A DNA stretch of 34,748 nucleotides. It comes from Actinoallomurus sp. (GTDB lineage Bacteria > Actinomycetota > Actinomycetes > Streptosporangiales > Streptosporangiaceae). The first letter of the stretch is position 1; every line of letters starts with the position of its first letter. Shown here in pieces: positions 20,170 to 27,425 of this stretch. A program made the position numbers and the translations under genes. The notes under the pieces are model-generated. The model made no database searches. It was not told the DNA's origin and saw only the letters and a list, made by a program, of their open reading frames with translations. The stretch spans positions 1 through 34,748 of the forward strand of contig JAOPYG010000344.1 of NCBI GenBank assembly GCA_025964685.1, in the 5' to 3' direction.

Positions 20170-20548
20170 CGTGTACCGGAATACCGGACCACCTTGGTCG
20201 ATGACGGTGACGCGTCGCCGGCCGTGGTGTGTCCAGGAGATGTCGATGATCTGTTTGCCCGCCGGGCCGCCGGAGGTGAGGCGGCTCAGCACGCCGGGCA
20301 CCTCATCGAACCCGCTCACCGTGCCGATGGGGGTGCGGATGGAGCCCTTGTCCGCCAGCTCCAGGAGCCGCTGCCAGGCCGCCGCGTCCTCTTCCGGAGT
20401 GGTGCCGCCGGAGTAGACCCCGACGACCGCGTAGTTGCGGAGCAGCAGGTCCAGGGTGTCGACGGTCACGAAGGACCCGCTCCGCTCCAGACCGAGGCAC
20501 CGAGACCGAACATCGTCCCGTTCGCGGGCGTCCTCGAGACCATTCCCG

Positions 20549-20571
20549 GACACCGTGTCCGACACGGTATC
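20549..20571. promoter_or_regulatory. Long palindrome, probable repressor operator
   Basis: A 23-bp inverted repeat with 11-bp arms around a central C at 20560: left arm GACACCGTGTC, right arm GACACGGTATC, one mismatch. Each arm contains an inner palindrome, so alternative pairings exist, as in TetR-family operators that bind two dimers. It lies at the start of the oxidoreductase remnant, about 70 bp from the end of the methyltransferase gene. The regulator is not evident in the window. Confidence 0.65.
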
Positions 20572-20637
20572 CGGCATCGTGGCATGGAGGGGCCGATGTG
20601 TGTGGTCTCAGGCGAGAAGAACGGTCGCGCGCGCCGG

Positions 20638-21456
20638 CTACGGTTTGCGGCCGACGCCGGCGACCACCCAGAACGACTCCGGGTCGACGGTCGGCTCACC
20701 GCGGTCGCGCCGCCACGCGGGCAGCCGGGCGATGCCGGGTTCGGCCAGCTCCAGCCCGTCGAAGTAGGGCTCGATCTCGGCGAGGCTGCGCACGTTGTCG
20801 CGTCGCCGTGAGCCCTTGACGATCTGACGGTCCTGGAACAGCGTGGCGAGCCGCTCGGTCACGTGAGGGCTGCTGTCGGAGATCGGATGCGAGATCACCA
20901 TCCAGCTGCCCGAGGTGATGGCCCGGCGCAGGCGGGCGACGATGTCAAGCGCCGCCTCGTCCTCGGGGATGGCATGGAGCGCCGAGATCAGCAGGATCGC
21001 GACGGGCCGCTTCAAGTCGATAAGCCGGAGCAGATCGGGATGGGCGAGAACCCGATCGGGATCGCGCATGTCGGCCTGGATCACGCTGGTCCGCACCTCG
21101 TCGGCCAGGATGGCGCGCGAGTGGGTGACCACGACCGGATCCGAGGCGACGTAGACCACACGCGAGTCCGGGGCGGCGGCCTGGGCGACCTCGTGGGCGT
21201 TGCTCTGCGTGGGCAGGCCGCAGCCGATGTCGATGAACTGCCGCACGCCTTCGGCGACGAGGAAGCGTACGGCGCGGCCGAGGAACCGACGACCCTCGTG
21301 GGCCATCATCGGCAGCTCGGGAGCGACGGCGATGGCCCGGTCGGCCGCCTCCCGGTCGGCGGCGAAGTTGTCCTTGCCGCCGAGCAGGTAGTCGACCACA
21401 CGGGCCTCGTTCGGCGTCCCGGGATGGAAGCCGGCGGAGTCGCGGGTCTTGGTCAC
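20638..21456 (-). CDS. SAM-dependent methyltransferase, Methyltransf_19 (DUF574)
   Basis: Encodes 272 residues, the usual length for this actinobacteria-rich family. The signature RVVDYLLGGKDNFAADREAA is at about residues 19-38, and a class I SAM-binding motif, FIDIGCGLPT, at 74-83. A VVYVASDPVV strand follows, with the acidic residue that normally contacts the SAM ribose. The C-terminus (ESFWVVAGVGRKP) is also typical. Start is GTG at 21456-21454 with GGAGG 9 nt upstream on the minus strand. Members occur in many copies in Streptosporangiales and Streptomyces; the substrate is unknown. SAH, the product of any such enzyme, is the proposed ligand of the neighbouring metH leader, but operon linkage is not shown because a remnant and a palindrome lie between. 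Confidence 0.92.
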   Translation of the reverse strand: MTKTRDSAGFHPGTPNEARVVDYLLGGKDNFAADREAADRAIAVAPELPMMAHEGRRFLGRAVRFLVAEGVRQFIDIGCGLPTQSNAHEVAQAAAPDSRVVYVASDPVVVTHSRAILADEVRTSVIQADMRDPDRVLAHPDLLRLIDLKRPVAILLISALHAIPEDEAALDIVARLRRAITSGSWMVISHPISDSSPHVTERLATLFQDRQIVKGSRRRDNVRSLAEIEPYFDGLELAEPGIARLPAWRRDRGEPTVDPESFWVVAGVGRKP

Positions 21457-21613
21457 CGGGCGTCACCTCCAGAAAATCCTGCCGTTGGCAGGTTAGCCGT
21501 AGCACTGGGACCTTTTTGCCGGTTTCTCCTTATGCGCACCCACCGGGAAACCCGGCCGCCCGCCCATGGGGATCCTCGAAGGTATTCCGGGGCGGGCGGC
21601 GGGGGTGGTGGTG

Positions 21614-21977
21614 TCAGCCGGTGATCGGGCGTACCGCGGAGGTGCCGAGCACCCGGCCCTTGGCGTCCAGGGCCTGGACCTGCACCTCGTTCGATGACGT
21701 GGACACGCCGATCGTGGTGTCCAGGCCGTTCCACGGGGCCGTGGTCTCCGGTCGCAGGTGGCCGCCGGAGCCCGTGAGTACCCGCCAGCGGGCCACCCCG
21801 GTCGCGCCGTTCCAGATCGCGTGCACGGTGAGCGTGCCGCCGGAGCGCTGGGCGGTGGCGGTCGGCGGTGTGCTCGGGCGGCCGTCCCACACGGACCGGT
21901 ACGCACGGTAGTCGTCGTATCCGCTCGGCACGCTGGCGTCGAAGAGCAGCCTCCCGTCCGGGGAGAACTCCCGCCGG
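21614..21977 (-). pseudogene. 3' remnant of an arylsulfotransferase-family gene
   Basis: The minus-strand frame ending at the TGA 21616-21614 encodes the C-terminal strands of an actinobacterial arylsulfotransferase (Arylsulfotran_2-like) beta-propeller: EFSPDGRLLFDASVPSGYDD, then YRAYRSVWDGRP, WNGATGVARWRVLTGSG and VQVQALDAKGRVLGTS, in the family's order. Only about 121 codons of an enzyme normally more than 400 residues long remain. The recognisable part begins right where the upstream luxR-type gene stops, so the 5' portion was lost at that junction. An ATG at 21931 could start a 105-residue peptide, but no ribosome site supports it. Catalytic residues are absent. Confidence 0.85.
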
Positions 21978-22940
21978 TCAGCGCAGCGGGCGGAGCTTCG
22001 CGGCGACGGCGGACCGCTGCCGGACCCCGAACTTGGCGAGGATGCGTGAGACGTGCGTCTTCACCGTCAGCTCTGTGATGTACAGCTGCTCGGCGATCTC
22101 GGTGTTGCTCATCCCCTCGGCGATCAGCAGGGCGATCTCGCGTTCCCGCTGCGTGAGCCTGCGCAGCAGGTCGTTGCCGTCGACGGCCGGCCGCGTCAGC
22201 AGGTCCATGACCTCGGTCTGGATCTTCTCGCACTCGCGCTCCAGCCGCGTGACCCGTATCTCCGCCTCGCTCCGCGCGGGCAGCACTTCGCGGATGGCGT
22301 CGATCCCGGTCTTCAGCGACCTTAATCGCACCGAGATGGCATCGATCATCTCGGCGATCGTCGTCGGTGGCTCCGGCCCCTGCTCGAACACTCCCCCGAG
22401 TCGTTCGCGGTTGACGTCGTCCTCGTGCTCTCGGGCCAGGACGGTGGCGACGGATTTGGCGGTCCACTCGAACGCGCGCACATGCTCGTCGCGATAAGTG
22501 CCGGGCTGATAGGTCTGGATGGACGCGAGTCCGATCACCGTGTCGCCTGTTCCGCCCTCGAAGATCGGCACGGCGACGCTGTCCGCGGAGACGCGTGTCT
22601 CGTCCCCGAAGGAGACGCCGCGGGAGAGGAGCTCACCGCCGTCGTCGGCGAACCGGTACGGGCGTTTCCGGCTGAGCATGTAGGTGGCGACACTCTGCTC
22701 CCCGTAGGTGTGCACCTCGGGGAACACATAATCGTGGCCGTCGTAGTTGTACGGATAGGCGACCGTGCGGTTCTGCTGGTAGAAGCCGACGTAGAAGGCG
22801 TCCACCGGACAGATCTTGGCCATCGTCGCGCGCCAGTAGTCATACAGCGCGTGGTGGCTGCCTCCGATCCGAGCCCGGATCTTCCTGTCGGCGTCCCGCA
22901 GGATCGCCGCCGTTGTCGCCGAAAATACGAATTCGGGCAT
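21978..22940 (-). CDS. LuxR-type regulator with N-terminal GAF domain
   Basis: Encodes 320 residues from the ATG at 22940-22938, which has GAGG 6 nt upstream; a longer frame exists but its extra 56 residues look non-coding. Residues about 30-170 fit a GAF sensor domain (DAFYVGFYQQN, VAVPIF, GLASIQTY). A charged helical linker with coiled-coil character follows (about 195-250). Residues 262-320 are a LuxR/GerE helix-turn-helix: LTQREREIALLIAEGMSNTE, then a recognition helix with TVKTHVSRILAKFGV. There is no receiver domain, so control is likely through ligand or redox sensing by GAF rather than phosphorylation. A 17-bp palindrome lies about 90 bp upstream. The neighbouring arylsulfotransferase remnant may have been a former target. 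Confidence 0.9.
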   Translation of the reverse strand: MPEFVFSATTAAILRDADRKIRARIGGSHHALYDYWRATMAKICPVDAFYVGFYQQNRTVAYPYNYDGHDYVFPEVHTYGEQSVATYMLSRKRPYRFADDGGELLSRGVSFGDETRVSADSVAVPIFEGGTGDTVIGLASIQTYQPGTYRDEHVRAFEWTAKSVATVLAREHEDDVNRERLGGVFEQGPEPPTTIAEMIDAISVRLRSLKTGIDAIREVLPARSEAEIRVTRLERECEKIQTEVMDLLTRPAVDGNDLLRRLTQREREIALLIAEGMSNTEIAEQLYITELTVKTHVSRILAKFGVRQRSAVAAKLRPLR

Positions 22941-23025
22941 TCTTACCCTCGGGAGCGGAGGCTTTTGAGGTCCTGTGAATGATCCCCGGCCCGAACCCCG
23001 GCGGACAAGCGGTTTCCCCGACTCT

Positions 23026-23042
23026 GTACCACTTGGTGGTAC
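23026..23042. promoter_or_regulatory. Palindrome upstream of the GAF-LuxR gene
   Basis: Perfect inverted repeat GTACCACTTGGTGGTAC: 7-bp arms around TTG. It is centred about 94 bp upstream of the luxR-type start codon, in non-coding DNA. This is a typical size and place for an operator of the regulator itself or of another protein. No strong promoter hexamers are seen next to it. Confidence 0.6.
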
Positions 23043-23111
23043 GTCACTGGCAGCGAAAGATCGCTCGATCGGCGGACGCCCCGTAGCGAGACGACCGTAT
23101 AGCGTCACGAA

Positions 23112-23146
23112 GGGGCATTGACCGGGAGGGGGCGGGCCAATGCCCC
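23112..23146. terminator. Inverted repeat after the tetR operon
   Basis: GGGGCATTG (23112-23120) and CAATGCCCC (23138-23146) form a perfect 9-bp stem around a 17-nt, G-rich loop. It starts 51 bp beyond the stop of the tetR gene when read on the minus strand, so it may end that transcript. No T tract follows. The large loop also allows an operator role. Confidence 0.4.
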
Positions 23147-23196
23147 ATTATTGCGGCCTAAGGTGGATCCGCGGTCCAGGGACGCGTCCCCGCGGG

Positions 23197-23826
23197 CTAT
23201 TTCGACGTCACCTGGCGGACCTTGGCGCGCAGTGCGCGGCTCGCGACCGGGCCCAGGTCGTCGAACGCCTCCAGGATGGCGCCGAGCTGGTCCAGGGCGT
23301 CGAGGGCGCTGCCGGCTCCCTGAGGGTCGGCGCCCTCATAGAGTTCGATGCCGATGAACGCCGCCGCGGCCGCCCGTGCCAGTCCGGCGACATCGGCGAT
23401 CCCCGCCAGCGGCGTCCGGCGCAGCACGTGGTCGAGGACGGTTTCGAGCTCGCGGGCCCACATGTCGAGCGCCGCGGCGGTGGCCTCGCCCAGCCGCGGA
23501 TCGGACTGCGCTCCGGCCAGCAGTTGCGCGAGTACCGCGACGTGGCCGGTCCCGCGTTCGACGGTGTGCAGCTCCCGGCCGACCGCGAGGAGCTCGCGCA
23601 GTGACCCGACCTCGGCGAACCGTTCGTGGAAGACCTCGACGCGCTGGGCGGTCGCCGTGGCGCAGGCGGCGGCCAGCAGCTGGTCGACGCTGCCGAAGTG
23701 GTAGAACACCAGCGCCTGGTTCACTCCGGCGGTGGCCGCGATCGTCCGCGCCGAGACCCCGGCGATGCCGTGGGTGCGCAACGTCTCGACCGTGGCGTCG
23801 AGGAGCTTGTCCTTGGTACTGCTCAC
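23197..23826 (-). CDS. TetR/AcrR family repressor, coupled gene
   Basis: Encodes 209 residues. The N-terminal helix-turn-helix is clear: KLLDATVETLRTHG, then VSARTIAATAGVNQALVFYH and FGSVDQLL. The remainder is a helical ligand domain. I chose the GTG at 23826-23824 because it overlaps the TGA of the upstream gene in the sequence GTGA, a standard translational coupling, and because the DNA-binding domain begins right after it. The operon promoter near 24150 is covered by two matching inverted repeats, so the protein probably represses its own operon. The upstream partner carries a frameshift, so coupling may no longer work as it did. Confidence 0.92.
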   Translation of the reverse strand: MSSTKDKLLDATVETLRTHGIAGVSARTIAATAGVNQALVFYHFGSVDQLLAAACATATAQRVEVFHERFAEVGSLRELLAVGRELHTVERGTGHVAVLAQLLAGAQSDPRLGEATAAALDMWARELETVLDHVLRRTPLAGIADVAGLARAAAAAFIGIELYEGADPQGAGSALDALDQLGAILEAFDDLGPVASRALRAKVRQVTSK

Positions 23827-24115
23827 CCGGGTGAGTCTGCCCCTTCGCCGCCCGTGGCGCACGAGTCCCCGGCGTCCGGCGGGACGACCTGCTTTCCGTA
23901 GAGGATGCGAGGTCCCACGAGGGCACCGGTCACGACGCCCAGAACGGTGAAACCGGTGAGCACGGCGAGCCCCGCGCCATCGACACGCAGGGCTTCACCG
24001 GCGCTCAGCGATGGATGCCCCAGCCCGCGGCGAGAATGCCGGGCACCGCCGTCACCACGATGGACGTCCGGAGGGGGATCACGGGCCCCGTGGCCCTGAA
24101 GTGTTCGCCGGTCAT
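23823..24115 (-). pseudogene. Small membrane protein gene with a frameshift
   Basis: Two minus-strand frames together look like one protein of about 97 residues. The first runs from the ATG at 24115 through MTGEHFRATGPV and a hydrophobic segment (SIVVTAVPGILAAGWGIHR) to a TGA at 24007-24005. The second, one frame over, continues with LSAGEALRVDGAGLAVLTG, a second hydrophobic segment and a polar tail ending GADSPG at the TGA 23825-23823. That stop overlaps the tetR start. The alternative start at 24125 gives an Arg/His-rich, non-coding-like beginning. A one-base shift near 24005-24015 would restore the gene, so it is either a pseudogene, a sequencing error or a shifted read. Family not recognised. 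Confidence 0.6.
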
Positions 24116-24130
24116 GTCGGCCCATGCCGT

Positions 24131-24146
24131 TTGAGCATTCGCTTAA
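24131..24146. promoter_or_regulatory. TetR operator, proximal copy
   Basis: TTGAGCATTCGCTTAA: 6-bp arms with one mismatch around 4 bp. It has the same layout as the perfect copy 28 bp away (centre to centre) and covers the predicted transcription start of the membrane-protein/tetR operon. Confidence 0.75.
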
Positions 24147-24174
24147 ACAATATCTTTTTTGAGCGACCGCTCAA
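24147..24174 (-). promoter_or_regulatory. Promoter of the membrane-protein/tetR operon with distal operator
   Basis: On the minus strand TTGAGC (24174-24169) and TATTGT (24152-24147) are separated by 16 nt and make a plausible promoter. The -35 lies inside the perfect inverted repeat TTGAGCGACCGCTCAA (24159-24174), and the start site lies in the proximal copy. Two operators flanking the core promoter indicate strong autorepression by the encoded TetR. Confidence 0.7.
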
Positions 24175-24212
24175 TGGCCTGCCGGGACCGTTGGATTCCT
24201 GCCAACCCCACC

Positions 24213-24227
24213 GGGTAGGGCCTACCC
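24213..24227. promoter_or_regulatory. Palindrome before the DUF2795 gene
   Basis: Perfect inverted repeat GGGTAGGGCCTACCC (7-bp arms, central G). It ends 25 bp before the start codon at 24252. It is either an operator or a hairpin near the 5' end of the messenger. Confidence 0.5.
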
Positions 24228-24251
24228 CGTCCAAGAGATAGGGGGTTAGTG

Positions 24252-24440
24252 ATGGCTCAGGACTTCATCGACGTGCAGAAATACCTGTCGGGGATGGACT
24301 ACCCGGCGTCGAAGGAACAGCTGGTGGAGCACGCGAAGAAAAAGGGGGCACCGGAAGACGTCATCGATGAGCTGACCCGCATTCCGGAGGGCGAGTATGA
24401 CGGGCCGAACCGCGTCAGCAAGGCGGTGGCCCACGTGTAG
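24252..24440 (+). CDS. DUF2795 family protein
   Basis: Encodes 62 residues, typical of the short actinobacterial DUF2795 proteins. The sequence DVQKYLSGMDYPASKEQLVE near the N-terminus, followed by a helix with VIDELTRIPEGEYDGPNRV, follows the family pattern. It is a soluble, helical, charged domain of unknown role. The ATG at 24252 has an AGGGGG element 7 nt upstream; an in-frame GTG directly before it is the alternative. The gene stands alone, diverging from the tetR operon, with a 15-bp palindrome just upstream. Confidence 0.85.
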   Translation: MAQDFIDVQKYLSGMDYPASKEQLVEHAKKKGAPEDVIDELTRIPEGEYDGPNRVSKAVAHV

Positions 24441-24616
24441 GACCGTTCCGAGCGGTTCCGGCCACCCGCGTCCCGCGGACAGGGCCGGAGCCGCTTCCAT
24501 TCTCCCCGCACGACGGGCCCGACTGCCGCCCCGCGACACTCCCGGACTCCACGTCACGCTCTGATCACGCCTGGTAGGCGATGATCGTCGAAGCCGAGTG
24601 GAGGAGAACGTCGCAG

Positions 24617-25996
24617 GTGGTGAGGGAGACCCTGTCCGTACTGCTGGCCGTCCTGACGGCGGGCGTCGTCATCGCGGTCCCTGGCGAGGCGGCCTCCCCG
24701 TTCCGCTACACGCGAACCTCACGTACCTGGCCGGGGATCGTCGTCCGGACGTTCCAGGCGCGCGGCTTGGGCGGGCACGTGCGCGGTGAGGTGCTCGACG
24801 TCGACCTGCGCAACCGCCATGTGGCCGTCGGCCTGCTGCACCCGCCCGCGGTGGCGGCACGGCAGCCGGTGTCGCGCATGGCCGCCGCCCAGCATGCGGT
24901 GGCCGGCGTCAACGGCGACTTCTTCAACATCAGCGAGAACCATCCCGGCGTCCCGCCGACGGGCGCCGCCGTCGGTCCCGAGATCGCGGCCGGTCACGCC
25001 CTCAAGGCGGCCGTGCCCGACGGGCAGCGGTTCGGTCCGCTCCCCCCGGTGGGCGCCACGACCGAGGAGGTCATCGGCGTCGGCGGCGACCGGACCGGCC
25101 GGATGACGCGACTGCGCCTCACCGGGACCATCAGTGTCCACGGGCCACTCGCCGCCCTCCCGTCACCGCCGCGAGCCCCATCGCCACCGACCTCGGCCCC
25201 TACCGGCGATGCCGACCTCGACGGTGAGACCGACGCGGAGTTCGACGGAGACATGGACGCCGACCGGATGGCCGCGGTGCCGCCACCGCGCGCCGCGACT
25301 CGCGTCCGCGACGAACAGCTGCGGATCGCGCTGGGCGGGCTCAACCAGTACGCGTTGCCGATCGGCGGGGTCGGTGCGTTCACGAGCCGGTGGGGCGCGG
25401 TCTCACGGCGGCGTGCGGTCTGCGGCACCGACGCGGTGCGCCGCGCTCCGTGCAGTGCCGACACCGCCGAGGTCACCGTACGGCGCGGAGTCGTGACGCG
25501 AGTCGGCGGTGCCATCGGGGCGGGGACCATCCCGGCCGGCACGACCGTGCTGGTCGGAAGGGAGGCGGGCGCCGATGTTCTGCGGCGGCTGCGGCCGGGC
25601 GACCGGGTGCGCGTCACGTACCGCCTGGACGGGCCTGGACACCTCCACTTCGCGGTGGGCGGCTTCGCGATCATGCGCGGAGGGACGGTGCCGCCGGGCC
25701 TGGACAACAGGGTCCTCGCCGCCCGTACGGCCGCGGGCATCAGCCGGGACGGCCGGCACCTGTACCTCGTCGTCGCGGATCGCCGCTCGGGTCTCAGCGT
25801 GGGCCTGACCCTCGCCGAACTGGCCGTGCTGCTCCGGCGGGCCGGCGCCGACGACGCGATGAACCTGGACGGAGGCGGCTCGTCCACCTTCGCGCTACGT
25901 GTCCCCGGCGAATCGGCGGTGTCGGTCCGCAACCTTCCCTCCGCCGGCGCCGAACGCGCGGTCGCCAACGGCATCGGTGTCTTCGTCCGGCCCTGA
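24617..25996 (+). CDS. Secreted phosphodiester glycosidase-like protein (NAGPA domain)
   Basis: Encodes 459 residues from the GTG at 24617 (GGAGGA 11 nt upstream; another GTG follows at once). The first 25 or so residues form a signal peptide: an Arg/Glu start, the hydrophobic run LSVLLAVLTAGVVIAV and a PGEAAS cleavage region. The mature protein has NAGPA-domain (phosphodiester alpha-GlcNAcase-like) landmarks: GVNGDFFNIS at about 97-106, FAVGGFAIMRGG in the middle and MNLDGGGSSTF near 415-425. Members hydrolyse or bind sugar phosphodiesters at the cell surface; the substrate here is unknown. An unusual Pro- and Asp-rich insert occupies about 181-226. Two cysteines (AVCGTD, APCSAD) could form a disulfide. 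Confidence 0.85.
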   Translation: MVRETLSVLLAVLTAGVVIAVPGEAASPFRYTRTSRTWPGIVVRTFQARGLGGHVRGEVLDVDLRNRHVAVGLLHPPAVAARQPVSRMAAAQHAVAGVNGDFFNISENHPGVPPTGAAVGPEIAAGHALKAAVPDGQRFGPLPPVGATTEEVIGVGGDRTGRMTRLRLTGTISVHGPLAALPSPPRAPSPPTSAPTGDADLDGETDAEFDGDMDADRMAAVPPPRAATRVRDEQLRIALGGLNQYALPIGGVGAFTSRWGAVSRRRAVCGTDAVRRAPCSADTAEVTVRRGVVTRVGGAIGAGTIPAGTTVLVGREAGADVLRRLRPGDRVRVTYRLDGPGHLHFAVGGFAIMRGGTVPPGLDNRVLAARTAAGISRDGRHLYLVVADRRSGLSVGLTLAELAVLLRRAGADDAMNLDGGGSSTFALRVPGESAVSVRNLPSAGAERAVANGIGVFVRP

Positions 25997-26048
25997 CCAC
26001 TGGCCCTGACCACCCGCCCTGAACACTGGCCCTGACCACCCGCCCTGA
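25991..26048 (+). repeat. 13-bp tandem repeat at the 3' end of the NAGPA gene
   Basis: Four and a half copies of a 13-bp unit, alternating CCCTGACCACTGG and CCCTGACCACCCG, so the larger period is 26 bp; the third unit has one change. The first copy supplies the TGA stop of the preceding gene, and TGA recurs in every unit. Expansion by slippage would not alter the protein, because the first copy already terminates it. Confidence 0.9.
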
Positions 26049-26149
26049 CGTTGAACATGAACTTCCCTGACTGGCGGATAGGAAGATCTTGACGTCCGGT
26101 TTATGGTGGTGGATCACTGGGAGCGAAGGATTCGGAACAAAGGATCGAT

Positions 26150-27418
26150 ATGGGCATCCCCCTGCTCAGTGACATCCGCGACCAGGCCTCCGGCCTCGAC
26201 CGCGACCAACGCAACGCGTTCCTCGCCGCCCTGCTGGGCTGGACGATGGACGCCTTCGACTATTTCCTGCTCATCTTCGTGATCACCGAGGTCGCGAAGG
26301 ACTTCGGGACCTCCGTCGAGAAGGTCACCGTCGCCACGACGCTCACGTTGATCGCGCGGCCGCTGGGCGCATACCTGTTCGGCATCTGGGCGGACAAGGT
26401 CGGCCGGCGCATCCCGCTGATGGTCGACGTGCTGTTCTACTCGGCCGTGGAGTTCGTCTCCGGCTTCTCCACCTCGCTCACCATGCTCCTGGTGCTCCGG
26501 TTCCTCTACGGCCTGGGCATGGGCGGCGAGTGGGGGCTGGGCGCCTCGCTGGCCATGGAGAAGATCCCGGTCGCCAAGCGAGGGTTCTACTCCGGTCTGC
26601 TCCAGGTCGGCTACTCGATGGGCTATCTGGTCGCCGCCGTCGCGTACTTCGTCATCACGCCGATCTTCGGGTGGCGCGGGCTGTTCTTCTTCGGCGCCGT
26701 GCCCGGCCTCATCGCGCTGTACATCCGCTACCGTGTCGGCGAGTCGGAGGCGTGGGAACGCACGAACCAGCGCCTGCAGGTGACGCGCACGCCGCTGCGC
26801 AAGGTCTTCTTCGACCGCAAGGTGCTCACCCGGTTCTTCTACCTGGTGCTGCTCATGACGGCGTTCAACTTCATGAGCCACGGCACGCAGGACCTCTACC
26901 CGACGTTCCTCAAGAAGGGCCTGGGCCACTCCCCGCACTACGCCGTCTACATCGCGATCGTCTACAACATCGGCGCAATCCTCGGCGGTGTGCTGGTCGG
27001 CGCGCTGTCGCAGCGGTTCGGCCGCCGGCGGGCCATCGCCTCGTCGGCGCTGCTCGCCCTGCTCGTCGTGCCCCTGTTCGCCTACTCCAAGTCGACGGCC
27101 CTGCTGGCGCTCAGCGCGTTCCTCATGCAGTTCTTCGTCCAGGGCGCCTGGGGCGTCATCCCCGCACACCTCACGGAGATGTCCCCCGACGCCATCCGCG
27201 GCTTCTACCCCGGCGTTACCTACCAGCTCGGCAACCTGCTCGCCGCGGTCAACCTGCCGCTGCAGGAACGCCTCGCCAGCGCACACGGGTACCCGTTCGC
27301 CTTCGCGGTGGTGGTGGCCCCGACGCTCGTGGCAGTGATCCTGTTCAGCACGTTCGGCCGCGAAGCGCACAGCGTGGAGTTCGGCCGAGATCCGGTGGCC
27401 GTACCCGAGAAGACGTGA
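26150..27418 (+). CDS. MFS symporter, sialate/lactate (SHS)-like
   Basis: Encodes 422 residues, a 12-helix major facilitator protein of the cytoplasmic membrane. The first helix reads [20 protein letters not shown]; the DAFD acidic pair is characteristic of organic-acid and sialate H+ symporters (SHS and related MHS groups). Motif [13 protein letters not shown], follows, then [20 protein letters not shown] in helix 4 and a second motif-A-like QRFGRRRA in the central half. These families import small carboxylates such as lactate with protons; the exact substrate is not determined. The ATG at 26150 has AAAGGA upstream at a normal distance. It is monocistronic and is followed by a minus-strand gene remnant. 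Confidence 0.88.
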   Translation: MGIPLLSDIRDQASGLDRDQRNAFLAALLGWTMDAFDYFLLIFVITEVAKDFGTSVEKVTVATTLTLIARPLGAYLFGIWADKVGRRIPLMVDVLFYSAVEFVSGFSTSLTMLLVLRFLYGLGMGGEWGLGASLAMEKIPVAKRGFYSGLLQVGYSMGYLVAAVAYFVITPIFGWRGLFFFGAVPGLIALYIRYRVGESEAWERTNQRLQVTRTPLRKVFFDRKVLTRFFYLVLLMTAFNFMSHGTQDLYPTFLKKGLGHSPHYAVYIAIVYNIGAILGGVLVGALSQRFGRRRAIASSALLALLVVPLFAYSKSTALLALSAFLMQFFVQGAWGVIPAHLTEMSPDAIRGFYPGVTYQLGNLLAAVNLPLQERLASAHGYPFAFAVVVAPTLVAVILFSTFGREAHSVEFGRDPVAVPEKT

Positions 27419-27425
27419 GGACGCC

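Larger units (their letters stand above)
20104..20577 (-). pseudogene. Remnant of a zinc-type (MDR) quinone oxidoreductase
   Basis: The open frame of 157 codons contains only the tail of a medium-chain dehydrogenase/quinone oxidoreductase. The stretch from GSFVTVDTLDLLLRNYAVVG to PAGKQIIDI (about 20490-20236) matches the C-terminal strands and helices of that family, including a PIGTV-x-x-FDEVPGVL segment. The N-terminal substrate domain and the Rossmann glycine motif are missing. About 44 non-family codons follow to the TGA at 20104 and run through the metH promoter and half of the riboswitch, so that part is probably fortuitous. The first codons coincide with a long palindrome. An internal deletion that joined the old operator region to the last third of the gene is the simplest account. 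Confidence 0.7.

Noticed and set aside
21493..22467. Minus-strand frame overlapping the LuxR-type gene and the arylsulfotransferase tail
   Set aside because: Its translation is low-complexity Arg/Ala/Pro and lies in the wrong frame for both recognised proteins.
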